Positions 40,809 through 49,880 of a DNA stretch of 64,000 nt are shown here, in pieces. This stretch comes from Priestia megaterium NBRC 15308 = ATCC 14581 (GTDB lineage: Bacteria > Bacillota > Bacilli > Bacillales > Bacillaceae_H), in NCBI RefSeq assembly GCF_000832985.1, contig NZ_CP009920.1, forward strand, positions 3,032,501 to 3,096,500, written 5' to 3'. How positions within the stretch are numbered: position 1 is the stretch's first letter; every line of letters starts with the position of its first letter. Under the pieces are notes generated by a model that saw only the letters and a list, made by a program, of their open reading frames with translations, was not told the DNA's origin and made no database searches. The position numbers and the translations under genes were made by a program.

Positions 40809-42566
40809 ATGGAAAAATTAATATCACATCAATTAGTAAATTATCTTGAGGAACGAGGCATTGAGCATATTTTTGGTTTGTGTGGTCATACAAACATAGC
40901 GGTACTAACAGCCTTAGAAGAAAGCAAAATTAAATTTATCAACGTTCGACACGAACAAATTGCAGCGCATGCAGCTGATGGCTATGCACGTGTGACGAAA
41001 AAAGCAGCAGTAGTATTAAGTCACTTAGGTCCTGGCTTAACAAATGCTGCTACAGGTGTAGCCAATGCAGCGTTAGACTCAATTCCAATGGTGGTCATCG
41101 CTGGTGATGTTCCTACTCATTATTATGGAAAGCATCCGCATCAAGAGGTAAATTTACATGCTGATGCTTCCCAATATGAAATTTATCGTCCATTCGTTAA
41201 GCGTGCATGGAGAGTTGACCGGCCAGATTTATTTCCAGAAATATTAGAGAAAGCATTTTTACTAGCGGAAAGTGGAAATCCTGGCCCTGTATTAGTATCT
41301 GTACCTATGGATATCTTTTCAAAAAAGATCGATGTTGCTTTATTTGATCGATTGCATCGCCAAACGAAATCTTTGCAAAAACCTTCTATTGATGATGAAA
41401 CGGCAAAGAGTATTGTACAAAAATTAATTAATGCTAAAAATCCAGTGTTATATGTAGGCGGAGGCATCCTATTAGCAGATGCAGCAAATGAATTAAAAGA
41501 GCTTGTGGACCACTTGAACATTCCGGTAGCCCACTCCTTAATGGGCAAAGGAGCACTTCCAGATGATCATGACTTGACTCTAGGGATGACTGGTTTTTGG
41601 GGCACGAAGTTTATCAATGAAAAGTGTCGGACTGCTGATTATATTTTAGCATTAGGAACACGATTTGCAGAAGCAGATTCTAGCTCCTGGGAGCCGGAAT
41701 ATACGTTTGATTTTTCAAAAACAAAATTGCTTCATATTGATATTGATCCTAGCGAGATAGGGCGTAATTACCCTGCCGAAATCGGTGCAGTGGCTGATTT
41801 AAAACAAGCCCTTAAAGTCTTAAATCGCGTAGCTAAACAGCTTATTCCGGAAGGAGTAAAAAATGAAGCATTAATCAAAGAGATTGCTTCTTATCGTGAA
41901 GAGTTTAAAGCTAGCAATGAAGAATATATTCACGACAATTCATTCCCAATGCAGCCGCAGCGAATTTTAAATGAAGTTCGCGAAGTTCTGCCGAAAGATG
42001 CCTATATTACTACTGATGTAGGCTGGAATAAGAATGGGGTAGGACAGCAGTTTCCAATCTATGAAGCTGGAAGTATATTAACTCCAGGAGGTTTTGCCAC
42101 AATGGGATTTGGAGCGCCGGCAGCTTTAGGAGCAAAGGTAGCTCAGCCTGATAAAGTAGTTGTTTCTCTAGTAGGAGACGGGGGATTCGGCCAAAATCCA
42201 GCTGTGCTTGCTACGGCAGCCGAAGAGAATATCCCTGTGGTGTGGATCATTATGAACAACTTTGCGTTTGGTACGATCGCGGGACTGCAAAAAGCACATT
42301 TTGGAACTACTCTAGGCACGGTATTTGAAAAAGATGGAGAGGTATATTCTCCTGACTTTGCAAGTATCGCTAAAGCTTATGGAGTAGAAGGTATAAAAAT
42401 TCAGTCAGCCGAAGAGTTTAAACCGGCACTTCAAAGAGCTGTTGCTTCTAATAGACCAGTTGTAATTGATGTGGCAATGTTAAACAATCCTGTACCAACG
42501 TCAGGACATTGGAACATCATGGATATTTACTCACCGGATAAGAAAGTACACCATGTATCTGTTTAA
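40809..42566 (+). CDS. Thiamine diphosphate-dependent enzyme (acetolactate synthase-like)
   Basis: A 585-residue three-domain ThDP enzyme. The N-terminal PYR domain has the catalytic Glu in FINVRHEQIAAHAADGYAR; the middle domain (about 195-330) resembles the FAD/nucleotide-binding fold of acetolactate synthase; the C-terminal PP domain has the ThDP motif GDGGFGQNPAVLATAAEENIPVVWIIMNN. Relatives include acetolactate synthase, glyoxylate carboligase, benzoylformate decarboxylase and sulfoacetaldehyde acetyltransferase; the sequence alone does not pick one. Coupled with an aldehyde dehydrogenase, a 2-keto acid decarboxylase role is attractive. No small (regulatory) ilvN-like subunit is nearby, arguing against biosynthetic acetolactate synthase. 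Confidence 0.82.
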   Translation: MEKLISHQLVNYLEERGIEHIFGLCGHTNIAVLTALEESKIKFINVRHEQIAAHAADGYARVTKKAAVVLSHLGPGLTNAATGVANAALDSIPMVVIAGDVPTHYYGKHPHQEVNLHADASQYEIYRPFVKRAWRVDRPDLFPEILEKAFLLAESGNPGPVLVSVPMDIFSKKIDVALFDRLHRQTKSLQKPSIDDETAKSIVQKLINAKNPVLYVGGGILLADAANELKELVDHLNIPVAHSLMGKGALPDDHDLTLGMTGFWGTKFINEKCRTADYILALGTRFAEADSSSWEPEYTFDFSKTKLLHIDIDPSEIGRNYPAEIGAVADLKQALKVLNRVAKQLIPEGVKNEALIKEIASYREEFKASNEEYIHDNSFPMQPQRILNEVREVLPKDAYITTDVGWNKNGVGQQFPIYEAGSILTPGGFATMGFGAPAALGAKVAQPDKVVVSLVGDGGFGQNPAVLATAAEENIPVVWIIMNNFAFGTIAGLQKAHFGTTLGTVFEKDGEVYSPDFASIAKAYGVEGIKIQSAEEFKPALQRAVASNRPVVIDVAMLNNPVPTSGHWNIMDIYSPDKKVHHVSV

Positions 42567-42588
42567 CAAGTATGGAACAAATGCTGAA

Positions 42589-42602
42589 ATGAAAACGGAA
42601 AC
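42589..42602. promoter_or_regulatory. cre-like box before the dehydroquinase gene
   Basis: TGAAAACGGAAACA fits the looser cre consensus WTGNAANCGNWNNCW and is identical to the sequence before treP. It lies 31 bases before the start of the dehydroquinase gene, inside the operon. Confidence 0.5.
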
Positions 42603-42632
42603 ATTTAACTTTGATAAAAAGGAGCTGTTCCT

Positions 42633-43418
42633 ATGCTAGAACGAGGAGAAGGAGCTCATTCTCCCGCTATTTGTACGCCTTTAGTGGGCAAAGATCGCAA
42701 AGAGCTTTTAACAGAGCTAGCGGAAATTCTATTAAAAAAACCGGATATAATTGAATGGCGCTTAGATTTTTACGAAGAAATTCAAGATATAAACAGCGTC
42801 CTTTCTGCAGCTAAGGATATATATGAAAATAGTGAGCGCACACCTATTTTGCTTACTGTACGTTCTCAAAAAGAAGGGGGGCAGCCTATTTCCTTATCAG
42901 AAAAGGAAGTAGTAGCCATACTTGCAGAGGTATGTAAGCATCCATATGTAGCAATTATTGATTTTGAAGTATCAAATCAGCCAGAGCATATCCGCTATTT
43001 ACGTGAAGTTTCCAAGGAAAATAATAAGAAACTTGTGCTTTCTTATCATAATTTTTCTTTTACGCCTCCTAAAGCGGAAATTTTTAAAAGCTTATTTCTA
43101 GCTGAATTTTACGGAGCAGATGCAGCGAAAGCGGCTGTCATGCCTCAGAACAATCAAGATGTTTTAACTTTATTGGAAGCTACAAGAGAGGCTGAAAAAG
43201 AGCTCACCATTCCTCTCATTACCATGTCGATGGGAGGGTTAGGAGCTATTAGCCGGATCGTCGGGTGGATGTACGGATCTTCTGTTACTTTCGCTGTAGG
43301 GAAAAGCAGCTCAGCTCCTGGGCAAGTTCCAATTGATGAATTACGAAAAATAATTCAGTTAACAAAAAAAGTTACGGGTCCTGAGAGCCATTATTCTCAT
43401 CAAATTGTTTCGATATAA
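42633..43418 (+). CDS. aroD: 3-dehydroquinate dehydratase, type I
   Basis: A 261-residue type I dehydroquinase interconverting 3-dehydroquinate and 3-dehydroshikimate by a Schiff-base mechanism. DIIEWRLDF is the substrate-binding strand, the catalytic His lies in LSYHNF, the Schiff-base Lys in ADAAKAAVMPQ, and the closing loop is SSAPGQVPIDELRKI. ATG 42633 follows AAAAAGGAG. Being in an operon with an aldehyde dehydrogenase and a ThDP enzyme, not with other aro genes, suggests hydroaromatic catabolism rather than synthesis. Confidence 0.9.
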   Translation: MLERGEGAHSPAICTPLVGKDRKELLTELAEILLKKPDIIEWRLDFYEEIQDINSVLSAAKDIYENSERTPILLTVRSQKEGGQPISLSEKEVVAILAEVCKHPYVAIIDFEVSNQPEHIRYLREVSKENNKKLVLSYHNFSFTPPKAEIFKSLFLAEFYGADAAKAAVMPQNNQDVLTLLEATREAEKELTIPLITMSMGGLGAISRIVGWMYGSSVTFAVGKSSSAPGQVPIDELRKIIQLTKKVTGPESHYSHQIVSI

Positions 43419-43462
43419 AATAAAAAGCACAAGAGCATAGCATGCTCTTGTGCTTTTTATTT
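43418..43462. terminator. Bidirectional terminator after the dehydroquinase
   Basis: A 21-bp perfect stem (43418-43438 with 43442-43462) with a 3-base loop, A-rich on one side and T-rich on the other, between convergent genes. Confidence 0.88.
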
Positions 43463-43633
43463 ATCCTTTAAATGCATGGAAAGATACACCCGAGTATCTT
43501 TTTTGTGCTCGTACTTTGGATTAGCGCTTCGCGTATATTCTTTTGACTGATGTTCTATATGGTAGTTCTGTTCAAACTGTTTGATCGCTTCATTAATTTC
43601 TTCTTGTTTTCCCATTAATCTTACTTGCAGCAT
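43457..43633 (-). CDS. Small cytosolic protein (DUF3970-like)
   Basis: A 58-residue protein, MLQVRLMGKQEEINEAIKQF at the start and a strand-rich charged end (RVYLSMHLKDK). The pattern (strand, helix, strands) resembles small Bacillus DUF3970-type proteins. ATG 43633 is chosen because GGAAGGAGA lies 8 bases upstream; the longer frame from 43651 begins within that ribosome binding site. Function unknown. It is convergent with the dehydroquinase operon and divergent from treP. Confidence 0.6.
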   Translation of the reverse strand: MLQVRLMGKQEEINEAIKQFEQNYHIEHQSKEYTRSANPKYEHKKDTRVYLSMHLKDK

Positions 43634-43706
43634 TGCAACGTCTCCTTCCATATACTTTGCTTTTTGACTATATCATGAAATGAAAAAGAAGTAATTTTAT
43701 TTTTTG

Positions 43707-43735
43707 TTGACGAACTTGTATATACAGGTTAGAAT
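43707..43735 (+). promoter_or_regulatory. Promoter of the trehalose operon
   Basis: TTGACG (43707-43712), 17-base spacer, TAGAAT (43730-43735). The spacer is almost wholly occupied by the first TreR operator. Confidence 0.8.
43713..43730. promoter_or_regulatory. TreR operator 1
   Basis: AACTTGTATATACAGGTT, a near-perfect palindrome of the TTGTATATACA type bound by TreR in B. subtilis. It lies between -35 and -10, so binding would exclude RNA polymerase. Confidence 0.82.
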
Positions 43736-43745
43736 AAAAACATAA

Positions 43746-43763
43746 AACTTGTATATACAGGTT
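43746..43763. promoter_or_regulatory. TreR operator 2
   Basis: Exact second copy of the 18-bp operator, 33 bp centre to centre from the first and downstream of the transcription start. Confidence 0.82.
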
Positions 43764-43806
43764 TGTGCTGAGATTTATATAGGGGATAGGAAATACAGGA
43801 GTAAAA

Positions 43807-43820
43807 TGAAAACGGAAACA
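43807..43820. promoter_or_regulatory. cre box of the trehalose operon
   Basis: TGAAAACGGAAACA fits the looser cre consensus, in the untranslated leader 14 bases before treP. CcpA control of tre is known in B. subtilis. Confidence 0.6.
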
Positions 43821-43833
43821 AGGGGGAAAAGAC

Positions 43834-45297
43834 ATGAATCGAGAATCTGTTGAACGCATTGTAGAAGCCGTTGGCGGAAAAGAAAATATCTCTGCTGCAA
43901 CGCATTGTGTAACGCGTCTTCGACTTGTTTTAAAAGATGAAGATAAAGTCAATCAACGTATGCTAGATGAGCACGAATTAGTAAAAGGATCTTTTTCTAC
44001 AAACGGCCAGTTTCAAGTTGTTATTGGTCAAGGCACGGTTGATAAAGTATATAAAGAAATGGTGACGCTTACAGGTATAGGTGAACTATCTAAAGAAGAA
44101 GTGAAAAACGAAGCGGCTAAAAACTTAAATCCGCTGCAGCGCGCAATAAAAACATTAGCTGACATCTTTATTCCCATTTTACCGGCCATCGTAACCGCGG
44201 GTTTATTGATGGGAATCAATAATGTACTAACAGGAGCCGGAATTTTTTACGATGATAAATCAATCGTAGATGTTCATACACAGTGGAAAGACTTCGCGAG
44301 CATGATTAATTTAATTGCCAATACGGCATTTGCCTTTTTGCCAGCTCTTATTGGGTGGTCAGCTGTTACGCGTTTTGGAGGAAGCCCTTTATTTGGAATT
44401 GTCCTTGGGCTCATGCTTGTACACCCTGATTTGCTAAATGCCTGGTCTTATGGAGAAGCATTAAAAAAAGGAAGTATCGATACGTGGAATTTATTTGGTC
44501 TGCACGTTGAGAAAGTTGGCTATCAAGGGCAGGTTTTACCTGTGTTAGCTGCTTCGTTTGTGTTAGCAAAAATCGAATTGTTTTTACGAAAACGAATACC
44601 GGATGGTTTTCAGCTTTTAATTGTAGCGCCTGTAGCTCTTTTAGTAACAGGGTTTCTCGCTTTTATTGTGATTGGTCCGATTACATTTGCAATAGGAAAT
44701 GTTATTACAGGTGCAGTTGTATGGCTGTTTAAAACGGCTCCATTTATTGGAGGGCTTGTATACGGAGGTTTATATGCTCCCCTTGTTATTACGGGCATGC
44801 ACCATACATTTTTAGCGGTAGATTTACAGCTGATTGGAAGCGTAGGAAGTACGTTCTTATGGCCAATGGTAGCGTTATCTAATATTGCACAAGGCTCTGC
44901 GGCTTTTGCGATAATGATTCTTTCAAAAAATGATGAGAAATTAAAAGGACTGTCTTTAACGTCAGGAATTTCAGCGTGGCTTGGCATTACGGAGCCTGCA
45001 ATGTTTGGTGTGAATTTACGCTTTAGATTTGCTTTTATTTCTGCAGTGATTGGTTCAGCTATTGCAGGTGTCGTCATATCCGTGGCGGGAGTGAAAGCAG
45101 CATCGGTGGGAATTGGTGGTATCCCTGCTCCGTTATCAATTGTTCCGCAGAGCTGGCCAGCTTTTATTATTGGAATGATAATCGTAATTGTGGTGCCGTT
45201 TCTTTTAACGTTAACGCTTGGAAAGCTTCAGAAAAAATCAACCGTTACATCAACTGTCGCGGCTACAGAATCGTTTCAACATAATCCAAAGAATTAA
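43834..45297 (+). CDS. treP: PTS trehalose transporter, EIIBC
   Basis: A 487-residue PTS permease that imports trehalose as trehalose 6-phosphate. The EIIB domain (about 1-85) has the phosphorylatable Cys in SAATHCVTRLRLVL; the EIIC domain follows with about ten hydrophobic segments and GITEPAMFGVNLR. There is no EIIA domain, so it must borrow one (for example from EIIGlc), as in B. subtilis. Start ATG 43834 after AAGGGGGAAA. treA starts 15 bases after its stop. Confidence 0.93.
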   Translation: MNRESVERIVEAVGGKENISAATHCVTRLRLVLKDEDKVNQRMLDEHELVKGSFSTNGQFQVVIGQGTVDKVYKEMVTLTGIGELSKEEVKNEAAKNLNPLQRAIKTLADIFIPILPAIVTAGLLMGINNVLTGAGIFYDDKSIVDVHTQWKDFASMINLIANTAFAFLPALIGWSAVTRFGGSPLFGIVLGLMLVHPDLLNAWSYGEALKKGSIDTWNLFGLHVEKVGYQGQVLPVLAASFVLAKIELFLRKRIPDGFQLLIVAPVALLVTGFLAFIVIGPITFAIGNVITGAVVWLFKTAPFIGGLVYGGLYAPLVITGMHHTFLAVDLQLIGSVGSTFLWPMVALSNIAQGSAAFAIMILSKNDEKLKGLSLTSGISAWLGITEPAMFGVNLRFRFAFISAVIGSAIAGVVISVAGVKAASVGIGGIPAPLSIVPQSWPAFIIGMIIVIVVPFLLTLTLGKLQKKSTVTSTVAATESFQHNPKN

Positions 45298-45312
45298 ATG
45301 GTGGTGTTAAAA

Positions 45313-46998
45313 ATGCAAGAACCTTGGTGGAAAAAATCGGTTGTCTATCAAATTTACCCTAAAAGCTTTTATGATACGACTGGCAACGGCGTGGGTGATA
45401 TAGCTGGAATTATTGAAAAGCTAGATTATTTGAAAAAGCTTGGCGTAGACGTTGTGTGGCTAACGCCAATTTATAAATCGCCGCAGCGGGACAATGGATA
45501 TGATATAAGTGATTATTTTGTTATTCAAGAAGAATACGGAACAATGGAGGACTTCGATCGTTTAATAACAGAAGCGCATAAGCGGGATCTTAAAATCATC
45601 ATGGATATTGTCGTTAATCATACGTCAACTGAACATGAATGGTTTCAAGAAGCTAAAAAATCGAAAGATAACCCGTACAGAGATTTTTATATTTGGAAAG
45701 ATCAAAAAGAAGATGGAAGTGCTCCGACGAATTGGGTTTCAAAATTTGGAGGTTCGGCGTGGGAGCATGATAAGCTGACAGAACAATCCTATCTGCATTT
45801 GTTTGATGTCACGCAAGCGGATTTGAACTGGGAAAATGAGCGTGTGCGCCGCAGCGTGTACGATATGATGACGTTTTGGTTTGAAAAAGGAGTAGATGGA
45901 TTTCGTCTCGACGTTATTAACTTAATTTCAAAAGATCAGCGCTTTTTAGATGATGATGGTTCTATGGCGCCAGGAGATGGACGGAAATTTTATACCGACG
46001 GTCCTCGCGTTCACGAATATATGCGAGAAATGAATCAAGAAGTTTTTTCAAAATACGATAGCATGACCGTTGGGGAAATGTCGTCGACAACTGTTGACCA
46101 CTGTATTCAATATTCTCATCCGGACCGGGGCGAGCTTAGCATGACGTTTAATTTTCATCATTTGAAAGTCGATTACCCAAACGGAGAAAAGTGGGCGCTA
46201 GCAGATTTTGATTTTATTAAATTAAAAGAGATTCTATCAACTTGGCAAAGGGAGATGAATAAAGGAGGGGGATGGAATGCACTATTTTGGTGCAACCATG
46301 ATCAGCCTCGCGTTGTTTCCCGCTATGGAAACGATGAACTCTATCATAATAAATCTGCCAAAATGCTCGCCGCAGCCATTCATCTGATGCAGGGAACACC
46401 TTATATTTATCAAGGGGAAGAAATCGGTATGACAAACCCGAAGTTTTCCTCTATTGATGAATATAGAGATGTGGAGTCATTAAATGTGTATGAGATAAAA
46501 CGTGCACAAGGAATGAACGAAAATGAAATTTTGGAGATTTTAAAACATAAATCAAGAGATAATTCCCGTACACCGGTACAATGGAGCGATGAGCCAAATG
46601 CAGGTTTTACAAAAGGAAAGCCATGGATTAATCCGGCCGATAACTACCGTGAAATTAATGTGGAAAAAGCGTTAGATGATGAAGATTCAATTTTTTATTT
46701 TTATCAAAAGCTTATTGCACTGCGCAAGCAGTATGAGATTATTACCTATGGAAACTATGAATTGATTCTTGGAGAAGACGAGCAGATTTTTGCTTATATC
46801 CGAAATGGAGCAGGTGAAAAGCTGTTGGTGATAAATAATTTCTACGGCAGCGAAACAGCCTTTGAACTGCCAGAAGATATAACTTTTGAAGGATATCATA
46901 GTGAAATATTGCTGTCTAACTACAAAGATTCATCAAAGGAATTCAAGCAAGTCTTACTTCGGCCGTATGAATCAATCGTGTATCATTTAAAAAAATAG
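45313..46998 (+). CDS. treA: Trehalose-6-phosphate hydrolase (phospho-alpha-(1,1)-glucosidase)
   Basis: A GH13 enzyme of 561 residues that splits trehalose 6-phosphate into glucose and glucose 6-phosphate. WWKKSVVYQIYPKSFYDT, DIVVNHTS, GFRLDVINL (nucleophile Asp), TVGEMSS (acid/base Glu) and WCNHDQPRVVSR (third Asp) are the GH13 motifs. ATG 45313 is chosen because GGTGGTG sits just before it and family members start close to PWWKK; ATG 45298 would add five residues. Confidence 0.92.
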   Translation: MQEPWWKKSVVYQIYPKSFYDTTGNGVGDIAGIIEKLDYLKKLGVDVVWLTPIYKSPQRDNGYDISDYFVIQEEYGTMEDFDRLITEAHKRDLKIIMDIVVNHTSTEHEWFQEAKKSKDNPYRDFYIWKDQKEDGSAPTNWVSKFGGSAWEHDKLTEQSYLHLFDVTQADLNWENERVRRSVYDMMTFWFEKGVDGFRLDVINLISKDQRFLDDDGSMAPGDGRKFYTDGPRVHEYMREMNQEVFSKYDSMTVGEMSSTTVDHCIQYSHPDRGELSMTFNFHHLKVDYPNGEKWALADFDFIKLKEILSTWQREMNKGGGWNALFWCNHDQPRVVSRYGNDELYHNKSAKMLAAAIHLMQGTPYIYQGEEIGMTNPKFSSIDEYRDVESLNVYEIKRAQGMNENEILEILKHKSRDNSRTPVQWSDEPNAGFTKGKPWINPADNYREINVEKALDDEDSIFYFYQKLIALRKQYEIITYGNYELILGEDEQIFAYIRNGAGEKLLVINNFYGSETAFELPEDITFEGYHSEILLSNYKDSSKEFKQVLLRPYESIVYHLKK

Positions 46999-47008
46999 AG
47001 AAAAAAGT

Positions 47009-47048
47009 AAAAAGAACGATGGGTGACAATCTATCGTTCTTTTTATAC
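47009..47048 (+). terminator. Terminator between treA and treR
   Basis: AAAAAGAACGAT-gggtgacaatct-ATCGTTCTTTTT. treR therefore depends on readthrough or on its own weak promoter. Confidence 0.82.
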
Positions 47049-47086
47049 AATTGGGTATATATAGAAAGTAAAATAGGTGATGGCAA

Positions 47087-47803
47087 TTGAAAGAAAATAA
47101 ATTTATCAGTATTTACGAACAGTTAGTCGATAAAATTAAACGTGGTGACTGGCGTCCTAATATGAAACTTCCTTCTGAAAATGAGCTTGTTGAACAGTAT
47201 CAAACGTCTCGTGAAACGATACGGAAAGCGTTAAATTTACTTTCACAAAATGGGTACATTCAAAAAATGAAAGGAAAAGGCTCATTTGTATTGGACGTAT
47301 CACGCTTTGATTTTCCAGTATCAGGACTTGTTAGCTTCAAGGAAATGGCGGAAAAGCTAGGACATACATCGATTACTATTGTAAAAGAATTTGAATTAGT
47401 TAAGGCCGATCAAGATTTGTGCACACAGCTTGGGGCGACGAAAAAAGATCTTATATGGAAAGTGGTTCGAGCACGGGAAATCGATGGGGAGAAAATTATT
47501 TTAGATAAAGATTTTTTTCATAAAAAGTATGTTCCTCACCTCACAAAAGACATATGTAAAGGCTCTATTTATGAATACTTAGAAAAAGATCTTGGGCTAA
47601 AAATAAGCTTTGCCAAAAAAGAAATTTCCGTTGACGAGCTGACGGACGAAGATAAGTGTTACTTAGATTTAAAAGACTATGAACATATTGTGGTAGTAAG
47701 AAACTATGTGTATTTAGAAGATGCAAGCCTTTTTCAATATACGGAATCACGTCATCGTCTTGATAAGTTTCGTTTTGTAGATTTTGCTCGCAGGGGTATA
47801 TAA
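47087..47803 (+). CDS. treR: Trehalose operon repressor (GntR family)
   Basis: A 238-residue GntR/HutC-type repressor. The winged HTH is at residues 5-70 (PSENELVEQYQTSRETIRKALNLL) and is followed by a UTRA effector domain that binds trehalose 6-phosphate in B. subtilis TreR. Start is TTG 47087 after AGGTGATGG. Gene order treP-treA-treR and the two palindromes before treP support the name. Confidence 0.92.
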   Translation: MKENKFISIYEQLVDKIKRGDWRPNMKLPSENELVEQYQTSRETIRKALNLLSQNGYIQKMKGKGSFVLDVSRFDFPVSGLVSFKEMAEKLGHTSITIVKEFELVKADQDLCTQLGATKKDLIWKVVRAREIDGEKIILDKDFFHKKYVPHLTKDICKGSIYEYLEKDLGLKISFAKKEISVDELTDEDKCYLDLKDYEHIVVVRNYVYLEDASLFQYTESRHRLDKFRFVDFARRGI

Positions 47804-47844
47804 TGTTTTACTGCCCATGAGTTTTTCCTTTTTGTATATGTTTA

Positions 47845-47884
47845 CAAAAAACTGCTTTGGTATAAAAAACAAAGCAGTTTTTTT
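47845..47884 (+). terminator. Terminator of the trehalose operon
   Basis: AAAAACTGCTTTG-(loop)-CAAAGCAGTTTTT with T run, 40 bases after treR. Confidence 0.87.
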
Positions 47885-48158
47885 ATGGAGAAAATTGAAA
47901 AAACGTGATCCTTTTGACGATAAAACTTTAAAAAGGTTGAATTTTTCTTTGGAGTTTGTTTTAGTAGAACATAAGATTATTTTATATTTGTATAATGTTA
48001 TCCATACAAGATAGAGATTTATTGTTCTTTTTTTTATTAGATATATAAGAAAATGTTATTTAAAAACAACAATTACATTAGTAATTCTAATGAATGTATC
48101 TAACTACAGCATTAAAGGGAGCTGCTCAAACAATACTAAGTAAAAAGGAGGAGACGGA
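47885..48158. promoter_or_regulatory. Upstream region of the 5-oxoprolinase operon
   Basis: No gene supported. A TATAAT hexamer (about 47992-47997) lies in a TTGTAT..ATACAA inverted repeat; no matching -35 box is evident. A near-miss of the TnrA motif (TGTTA-N7-, second half ACAAC) occurs near 48054 and is not convincing. Start site and regulator remain open. Confidence 0.3.
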
Positions 48159-48881
48159 ATGAGTCACGATTATCGACTTTATCCTCTTGGTGACAGCGGC
48201 ATTGTCGTTTCATTTGGAGACGAAATTAATTTCGGCATACATAAACGTATTCAGCAATTTACTGAGGTGCTAGAGCAATCATTATGTAAGGGAATGATTG
48301 AATATGTGCCGGCTTTTACAACAGTTACAATCTATTATGATCCTTGGATAATGAGTGAAAAAGGAAGAAGAAATCCTTACACAGCAATATCTATATATAT
48401 TGAAGAACTGCTTTTCCGCCAGGAAGAAAAATCTGAAGCAGTCGCTAGACAAATTGAAATTCCGGTGTGTTACGGAGGAAAGTACGGACCGGACTTAGAG
48501 AGAGTAGCTGCTTTTCATTCATTAACGCCTGATGAAGTTATCTCCATTCATACAAATGGAGAATATTTGGTGTATATGCTAGGCTTTGCTCCTGGTTTTC
48601 CTTACTTGGGAGGGATGAGCGAAGAAATTGCGACTCCAAGAAAAGAATCACCGAGAAACAGCATCCCAAAAGGGTCAGTTGGCATCGCAGGAATGCAAAC
48701 CGGCGTGTACCCAATCGAGACACCTGGAGGATGGCAGTTAATCGGGCGTACTCCTCTTACACTATTTAACCCAAAAAATGATTCGCCAAGCTTGCTTCAA
48801 GCAGGTGATCGTATCCGATTTGTTTCCATTTCTGAAACGGAATATGAAGCCCAAAAGGAGGTGGATGAAGATGAGTATTAA
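48159..48881 (+). CDS. pxpB: 5-oxoprolinase subunit B (KipI family)
   Basis: A 240-residue KipI/PxpB protein. YRLYPLGDSGIVVSFG at the start, FTTVTIYYDP, and YMLGFAPGFPYLGGM plus PKGSVGIAGMQTGVYPIETPGGWQLIGRTPL (split here) are the hallmark segments. With PxpA and PxpC it hydrolyses 5-oxoproline with ATP to glutamate; in B. subtilis KipI also inhibits the sporulation kinase KinA. Start after AAAAGGAGGAG. Its last 11 bases overlap pxpC. Confidence 0.92.
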   Translation: MSHDYRLYPLGDSGIVVSFGDEINFGIHKRIQQFTEVLEQSLCKGMIEYVPAFTTVTIYYDPWIMSEKGRRNPYTAISIYIEELLFRQEEKSEAVARQIEIPVCYGGKYGPDLERVAAFHSLTPDEVISIHTNGEYLVYMLGFAPGFPYLGGMSEEIATPRKESPRNSIPKGSVGIAGMQTGVYPIETPGGWQLIGRTPLTLFNPKNDSPSLLQAGDRIRFVSISETEYEAQKEVDEDEY

Positions 48882-49869
48882 AGTGATACGTCCCGGTTTA
48901 TTAACAACGATTCAAGATATCGGCAGACATGGATATCAAAAGGACGGCATGATTGTCAGCGGGGCAATGGATAAAGTTGCTTTAAGGATTGCCAACTTAT
49001 TAGTAGGAAATCAAGAAAATCAGCCGGTTATTGAAATTACGTTAATGGGACCAAAAATTGAATTTCAGCAAGATGCTTTGATTGCCCTGACGGGAGGGGA
49101 TTTATCGCCAACTGTTAATGATGAAGCCGTAAAGATGTGGCGACCTTTATATGTGAAAAAAGGGAGCGTGCTGCAGTTTGGTGTTCCGATTTTAGGATGC
49201 CGTTCTTATTTATCGGTTTCCGGTGCTTTTAATGTTCCTGCAGTTATGGGAAGTACATCTACTTCACTCCGCGCTCGGATAGGCGGGCTGCATGGTAAAG
49301 CATTACAGTCAGGGGACGAAGTATTAAGCCACCCTCCTACAGAAACAGGGGAAGCAATTATAAAGAAACTGGTGAAAAAGCAAACGGACCGCTCTTTTCA
49401 GCAGGCTTTTTGGACGATTCATCCTAAACTTCTTCCTTCATACGAGACGCCTATTATCCGCACGATGAAAGGTGCAGAATTTGATTGGTTTACAAAAGAA
49501 AGTCAACAACATTTCTTTAATCAAGAATTTGACGTTACCCCTCAATCTGACCGTATGGGCTATAGGCTAAAAGGGAAGAAATTAGTTCTTGGTCAAGAAA
49601 AAGAGCTGCTCTCTAGCGCTGTGACGTTCGGTACGATTCAAGTACCAAAAGAAGGGCAGCCCATTGTTTTATTAGCAGATCATCAAACCACAGGAGGATA
49701 CCCTAGAATCGGACAGGTAGCAACTGCAGATTTTTCAGCGCTGGCGCAAATTTCTCCAGGGAAAAAGGTTTCTTTTCAAGCAATTTCACTGGATGAAGCG
49801 CAGTATTTATACATGGAGCAGGAAAAGAAAATAAATCATATTAAAAGAGCACTTCGAATGAAAATATAA
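48871..49869 (+). CDS. pxpC: 5-oxoprolinase subunit C (KipA family)
   Basis: A 332-residue biotin-dependent carboxyltransferase-like protein. [26 protein letters not shown] near the start (split), then [36 protein letters not shown] and [15 protein letters not shown]-like [13 protein letters not shown] are the family pattern. ATG 48871 is chosen because AAGGAGGTGG precedes it; it overlaps pxpB by 11 bases. In B. subtilis KipA counteracts KipI. Confidence 0.92.
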   Translation: MSIKVIRPGLLTTIQDIGRHGYQKDGMIVSGAMDKVALRIANLLVGNQENQPVIEITLMGPKIEFQQDALIALTGGDLSPTVNDEAVKMWRPLYVKKGSVLQFGVPILGCRSYLSVSGAFNVPAVMGSTSTSLRARIGGLHGKALQSGDEVLSHPPTETGEAIIKKLVKKQTDRSFQQAFWTIHPKLLPSYETPIIRTMKGAEFDWFTKESQQHFFNQEFDVTPQSDRMGYRLKGKKLVLGQEKELLSSAVTFGTIQVPKEGQPIVLLADHQTTGGYPRIGQVATADFSALAQISPGKKVSFQAISLDEAQYLYMEQEKKINHIKRALRMKI

Positions 49870-49880
49870 GGAGGAAGAAG

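Noticed and set aside
47784-48014. 76-residue ORF after treR
   Set aside because: It overlaps the treR end and spans the terminator hairpin at 47845-47884; no ribosome binding site or family resemblance.
48051-48075. TnrA/GlnR-like site before the 5-oxoprolinase operon
   Set aside because: The first half TGTTA fits but the second half reads ACAAC instead of TNACA.
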